From the NCBI GenBank assembly GCA_964607315.1, contig CAZSKA010000051.1, forward strand, positions 1 through 17,849: DNA of 17,849 bases, written 5' to 3'. Numbering within the stretch: position 1 is the stretch's first letter; each line of letters begins with the position of its first letter. A model generated the notes under the pieces. That model made no database searches, was not told the origin of the DNA, and worked only from the letters and a program-made list of their open reading frames with translations. The position numbers and the translations under genes were made by a program. The stretch is from JAHDFB01 sp964607315 (GTDB lineage: Bacteria; Bacteroidota; Bacteroidia; Chitinophagales; Saprospiraceae). Positions 14,365 to 17,849 of this stretch are shown here, piece by piece.

Positions 14365-16032
14365 ATGCTTCATCTTGGAAATTCTATTTCTCATAGAATT
14401 GTATTCTTTTCACTTTTTATTTTTTTGGGCTTAAGCCCAAAATCTCAAACTGTTGGTGTTACAGAATATACGGACGAAGTTGAATCTGGCTTCACTCTAT
14501 TTAGTCCGCTAACTAATTCTTTTACTTATCTAATAGATGAATGTGGACAAGTTATCAATGAATGGGACATCCCAGGTGTTCCTGGAATGATGGCTAAATT
14601 AACAGATGAAGGAAATATAGTGAAAGGACTAAGAATAGGTTCTCCGTTTTTTGTCGCAGGCGGACTGGCTGGTTTGCTAGAAAGTTACGATTGGGAAGGA
14701 AATCTTATTTTCTCCTATAACTTAAATGACACTTCTTTCCATAGTCATCACGATTTTGAAATCTTACCTAACGGAAATATATTAGTTCTCGGTTGGGGAC
14801 TTGTCTCGCAAGAAAAAGCCATTTCCCTTGGCAGAACAGCTACTCATCCCAATGGAATCTTTACCGAAAAAATCATTGAATTACTTCCCATTAATGAAAG
14901 CAATTTTGAAGTAATTTGGGAATGGGATGTATTCGATCATCTTATTCAAAATATAAACGATACGTTGCCAAACTTCGGAAACCCTATTGATTATCCTGAG
15001 AAAATCAATATTAATTACACGAACGGGTCTGCATTAATAATTCCTGATTGGTTGCATTGTAATTCTTTAGATTACAATCCGCAGCTAGACCAGATCATTC
15101 TAAATAGTAGAAATTTTGGAGAGTTCTGGATTCTTGATCATAGCACGACCACTGAAGAAGCTAAGACAAATGAAGGTGGTAATGCTGGAATGGGTGGTGA
15201 TATTTTATATAGATGGGGAAACCCTCATGCCTATGATGCAGGTCTTCCAGAAGAACTCATGTTACATGGACAGCACGATGCAAATTGGGTTAAAGAAGGA
15301 AATCCAGGAGAAGGAAATGTAATGATTTTCAACAATGGACTAGGCAGACCTGATGGATCTTATTCTACAATTGATGAAGTAATTCCCCCAATAGATGGGC
15401 TGAATTATATACTAGAAACAGATAAATTTGGACCAGATTCTAGCACTATTATTTATGGTGAATTTGATGGACCACAGAGTTTCTTTTCTCAAAGAATTAG
15501 TGGAAGTCAAAAACTCCCTAATGGCAACACTCTGATATGTATCGGTGGTTCAGGGAATTTGATTGAGATTAATGAAAATAAGGAAGTAGTATGGAGATAT
15601 ATTAACCCTTCAGGAAATTTCATAAGTAGTCAAGGCGACTCCCCGCAATCAGTTTCGAATTCAATTTTTCAAGTAATAAAATATGCACCTGATTTCAAGG
15701 GGTTTGAGGATAAAGATGTGACGCCAGGTGAAAAAATAGAATTAAACCCAACTGACAATTGTAACCTAGTCAGTTTTATAGAGGATTTAGATGTGCTTGA
15801 CATTAACTTAAGTTATAATTCTCATAATATTTATATAGAAAATAATACAAGTGAAAAGCTTGAGTTATATATTTACAATAGTCAAGGACTTTTCATTGAA
15901 AAGATATCCATAAACGGAATGGAAAACAAGATTCATCCTGCGCCAAAATTACCAAGCACCATGTATTTTGGAGTCATCCAAAAAGAAAACCAATTTATTA
16001 AACAACTAAAATTCGCTGTCATAAATGAATAA
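14365..16032 (+). CDS. Arylsulfotransferase-like secreted protein, first of a tandem pair
   Basis: This exported protein resembles the ASST (aryl-sulfate sulfotransferase) family, beta-propellers that move sulfate between phenolic compounds by a histidine intermediate; activity is not proven here. The 555 residues open with a signal peptide (h-region IVFFSLFIFLGL, likely cut near SQ|TVG at about 28). Repeated blade-like units follow, for example DWEGNLIFSYNL then HHDFEILPNGNILVLGW. His/Arg residues shared with the next gene are His128-His129, His231 (WLHCN), His259 (ILDHS), Arg283 (LYRWGNP) and His304 (HGQHD); some may be catalytic. Residues about 478-555 resemble a T9SS sorting domain (LELYIYNSQGLFIEKI) but lack the usual NP start motif. 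It is 28 bp after the CNNM gene and overlaps its paralogue by 8 bp. A GGGC palindrome lies within codons 20-26. Confidence 0.85.
   Translation: MLHLGNSISHRIVFFSLFIFLGLSPKSQTVGVTEYTDEVESGFTLFSPLTNSFTYLIDECGQVINEWDIPGVPGMMAKLTDEGNIVKGLRIGSPFFVAGGLAGLLESYDWEGNLIFSYNLNDTSFHSHHDFEILPNGNILVLGWGLVSQEKAISLGRTATHPNGIFTEKIIELLPINESNFEVIWEWDVFDHLIQNINDTLPNFGNPIDYPEKININYTNGSALIIPDWLHCNSLDYNPQLDQIILNSRNFGEFWILDHSTTTEEAKTNEGGNAGMGGDILYRWGNPHAYDAGLPEELMLHGQHDANWVKEGNPGEGNVMIFNNGLGRPDGSYSTIDEVIPPIDGLNYILETDKFGPDSSTIIYGEFDGPQSFFSQRISGSQKLPNGNTLICIGGSGNLIEINENKEVVWRYINPSGNFISSQGDSPQSVSNSIFQVIKYAPDFKGFEDKDVTPGEKIELNPTDNCNLVSFIEDLDVLDINLSYNSHNIYIENNTSEKLELYIYNSQGLFIEKISINGMENKIHPAPKLPSTMYFGVIQKENQFIKQLKFAVINE
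14423..14442. repeat. GGGC palindrome, copy 3, inside the signal-peptide codons
   Basis: TTTTGGGCTTAAGCCCAAAA is a perfect 20-bp palindrome, the most regular copy of the family. It lies 58 bases into the first sulfotransferase-like gene and encodes the end of the signal-peptide core and its c-region (FLGLSPK). In the mRNA it would form a hairpin close to the start codon. Confidence 0.8.
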
Positions 16033-17686
16033 ATTTTTCATCACTCTGCTTACCATGATTTTTGTAACTTCCGCAATTCATGCACAACGAACTGTGGGAT
16101 TGATTTCTTATAAACCTTGGAAATCATACGATGGATTTAATTTAGTGTATCCAAGTAATCAATCAGATGTTTTTCTTCTAGACAATTGTGGAGAAATTGT
16201 TCACTTGTGGGAAGGTGAAGAAGGACGAGTTGCATCGAACATTGCCTACATTTTAGAGAATGGAAATATGGTTAGAACGCATCGTTCAACTGATTTTAGC
16301 AATGATGCAATATGGGCCGGCGGCGGCGGTGAAACTGTGGAATTAGTAGATTGGGATAACCAAACCCTTTGGTCTTTTTCACTGAACAATGAAGAGGAGA
16401 GACTTCATCATGACATCTCTGTTTTGCCGAATGGAAACATTCTAATGATAGTGTGGCAGAGAATAAGCGGTGAAGAAGCGATTGCTCTAGGAAGAGTAGA
16501 AGGAACTCTATCAGATGGCGAATTATGGCCAGATAAAATCATTGAGTTAAATCCAGAAACAGACGAATTAGTATGGGAGTGGAGAGCTGTAGACCATTTT
16601 ATTCAAGATGTTGACCCGGCCAAACCTAATTTTGGTGTGATAGCAGATAATCCACAGAGAATTGATATAAATTATGATTTTGGGAATAATAGAGCTGACT
16701 GGATGCATGCAAATGCGATTGATTTTGATCCCATGAATAACCATATTATTTTAAGTGTTCCGAATTTCCATGAGGTATGGGTTATCGATCATAGCACAAG
16801 TACAGAACAAGCTGCAGGCAGTACAGGAGGATTTGGAGGTAGAGGAGGTGATTTACTATATAGATGGGGTAATCCAGCTGCTTATAACAGAGGAGATGAA
16901 TCAGACCAGAAACTATTCTTTCAACATGATGCACAGATTGTTGATGATTTTTTACCACCATCACATCCACTTTTTGGTCAATATGCGACTTTCAATAATA
17001 GAGCAGGTACTGATTTTAGCACTGTCGTTGTATGGGACAATCCATTTGACATGTATACTAACACTTTTGAAACTGATTCTGAAGGTCTTTTTCTTCCGGA
17101 TGATTTTATCATAGAAACTGGTCATCCTATACCACAAAATTTGTTCTCTACTGGTTTGTCGAGTGTACAAGTTTTAGCTAATGACAACCTCTTAATAACG
17201 GATGGAAGAAATGGCTACACATTTGAGTTAGCGCCAGATAATGATGTAGTATGGGAATATGTTACTCCACTCCGTGGTGGCAATCCAGTAGCTCAAGGAG
17301 AGGAATTAAATATCAATGAAAATCTTACTTTTCGAATGAAGAGATACCCAAAAGATTTTGCAGGATTTGATGGAAGAGATTTGGATCCAAATGGATTTAT
17401 TGAGATAGATGGCGATGAAGAATTTTGCGACCAGATATTACCAATAGAGATGACTTATGTCAATGATCGATTAGAGATTTCACCTAACCCAGTTAGTGAT
17501 TATGTAACGATTACTTGGGAAAGCACCTTATATGAAACGATCACTATTATTGATATTTTCGGTAATACGATGATGCAAGAAAATGTAAGTGGAGGTAAAC
17601 TTCGCTTTGATGTAAGTAACTTAGCATCTGGATATTATTTTGTAAGAACGTCAAGAGGAGGAGTTAAGAAATTTATTAAGATATAA
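16025..17686 (+). CDS. Arylsulfotransferase-like secreted protein with T9SS sorting domain
   Basis: This is a paralogue of the preceding gene; the ASST family assignment rests on the same motifs. The 553 residues comprise a standard signal peptide (cleavage after AIHA, residue 20), a beta-propeller-like body (about 25-470) and a type A T9SS sorting domain (about 478-553: LEISPNPVSDYVTI, then YETITIIDIFGNTM, then LASGYYFVRTSRGGVKKFIKI). Shared polar residues are His128-His129, His228 (WMHAN), His256 (VIDHS), Arg280 (LYRWGNP) and His301 (FQHD). The mature protein has exactly two cysteines, Cys55 and Cys468, which bracket the body. The ATG overlaps the upstream stop (ATGAATAA, 16025-16032), so translation is probably coupled. 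It is likely exported by Sec, passed through the outer membrane by T9SS and either surface-anchored or released. Confidence 0.88.
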   Translation: MNKFFITLLTMIFVTSAIHAQRTVGLISYKPWKSYDGFNLVYPSNQSDVFLLDNCGEIVHLWEGEEGRVASNIAYILENGNMVRTHRSTDFSNDAIWAGGGGETVELVDWDNQTLWSFSLNNEEERLHHDISVLPNGNILMIVWQRISGEEAIALGRVEGTLSDGELWPDKIIELNPETDELVWEWRAVDHFIQDVDPAKPNFGVIADNPQRIDINYDFGNNRADWMHANAIDFDPMNNHIILSVPNFHEVWVIDHSTSTEQAAGSTGGFGGRGGDLLYRWGNPAAYNRGDESDQKLFFQHDAQIVDDFLPPSHPLFGQYATFNNRAGTDFSTVVVWDNPFDMYTNTFETDSEGLFLPDDFIIETGHPIPQNLFSTGLSSVQVLANDNLLITDGRNGYTFELAPDNDVVWEYVTPLRGGNPVAQGEELNINENLTFRMKRYPKDFAGFDGRDLDPNGFIEIDGDEEFCDQILPIEMTYVNDRLEISPNPVSDYVTITWESTLYETITIIDIFGNTMMQENVSGGKLRFDVSNLASGYYFVRTSRGGVKKFIKI

Positions 17687-17699
17687 TTTGATCTAAGGT

Positions 17700-17717
17700 T
17701 TTGGGTCTACGCCCAAA
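17700..17717. repeat. GGGC palindrome, copy 4, after the sulfotransferase-like operon
   Basis: TTTGGGT, CTAC, GCCCAAA: a 7-bp stem with one G/T wobble and a 4-base loop, 13 bases beyond the stop of the second sulfotransferase-like gene. The following GTAGTTTTC is only partly U-rich. It may serve as the operon's 3'-end hairpin. Confidence 0.65.
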
Positions 17718-17720
17718 GTA

Positions 17721-17791
17721 GTTTTCATGATAACAATCTTACCTTAAGCCTGTGGCTGTGGGTGTTTCCGAATTACGTAGTACGTGAAAAC
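17721..17791. repeat. Inverted repeat GTTTTCATG / CGTGAAAAC
   Basis: Nine-base arms (17721-17729 and 17783-17791, one G/T wobble) enclose 53 bases. The interior holds a small AGCC/GGCT hairpin (17747-17757) and the palindrome ACGTA-G-TACGT (17775-17785). No ORF is seen. It lies between palindrome copies 4 and 5 and appears to belong to one composite element. Confidence 0.5.
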
Positions 17792-17836
17792 ATAGTGTAA
17801 TGTAATATGTACACTTCTATCCTACCGACTTCCTTC

Positions 17837-17849
17837 TTTGGGCGTAAAG
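17837..17849. repeat. GGGC palindrome, copy 5, cut by the window end
   Basis: TTTGGGCGTAAAG is the left arm and loop of the same palindrome; the expected GCCCAAA arm would lie just outside the window, with its first G possibly the last base seen. Confidence 0.5.

Noticed and set aside
16755..17114. 119-codon open frame on the plus strand
   Set aside because: It lies wholly inside the second sulfotransferase-like gene in another frame and has the odd composition of a frame shadow.

Overview
The window is about 17.8 kb of AT-rich DNA from a member of the Bacteroidota. Three things point to that phylum. The promoters follow the TTTG-N19-TAnnTTTG pattern used by its primary sigma factor, and the copy upstream of the HU gene is perfect. 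One secreted protein carries a C-terminal type IX secretion (T9SS) sorting domain. The MetF, PckA, Fbp, Lon and ParE proteins have the form usual in that phylum. I cannot fix the class or genus from sequence alone.

Layout. Positions 1-910 (-) hold a metF gene cut off by the window edge. After a 435-bp divergent spacer come pckA and fbp (+, 1346-4013), a gluconeogenic pair. Converging on them is a minus-strand block: a secreted carboxypeptidase-regulatory-like protein, the Lon protease and the topoisomerase IV B subunit (4040-9417). Divergent from parE is an App1/DUF2183 phosphatase-like gene (+). It converges on an HU gene (-) that has a clear terminator and a textbook promoter. A small lipoprotein-like gene (+) and a flippase-like membrane protein (-) follow. 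At 12801-13262 is a gene-free stretch whose minus strand carries a promoter-like box and a strong intrinsic terminator about 240 bp apart, so I propose an undescribed small RNA or an attenuated leader there. The window ends with a plus-strand run: a CNNM/CBS membrane protein and two tandem, overlapping arylsulfotransferase-like secreted paralogues (13263-17686).

How the genes relate. Most of the window is housekeeping: one-carbon metabolism, gluconeogenesis, proteolysis, chromosome topology and nucleoid structure. The accessory part is the right end. There the two exported beta-propeller-type sulfotransferase homologues are probably translated in a coupled way and are probably delivered through Sec, then (at least the second) T9SS.

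A family of short GC-rich palindromes with the core TTTGGGC-N4/5-GCCCAAA recurs at 1270, 11707, 14423, 17700 and 17837 (the last cut by the window end). It stands out against the AT-rich background, and one copy lies inside the signal-peptide codons of the first sulfotransferase gene. The final 150 bp look like a longer structured repeat built from two of these palindromes.
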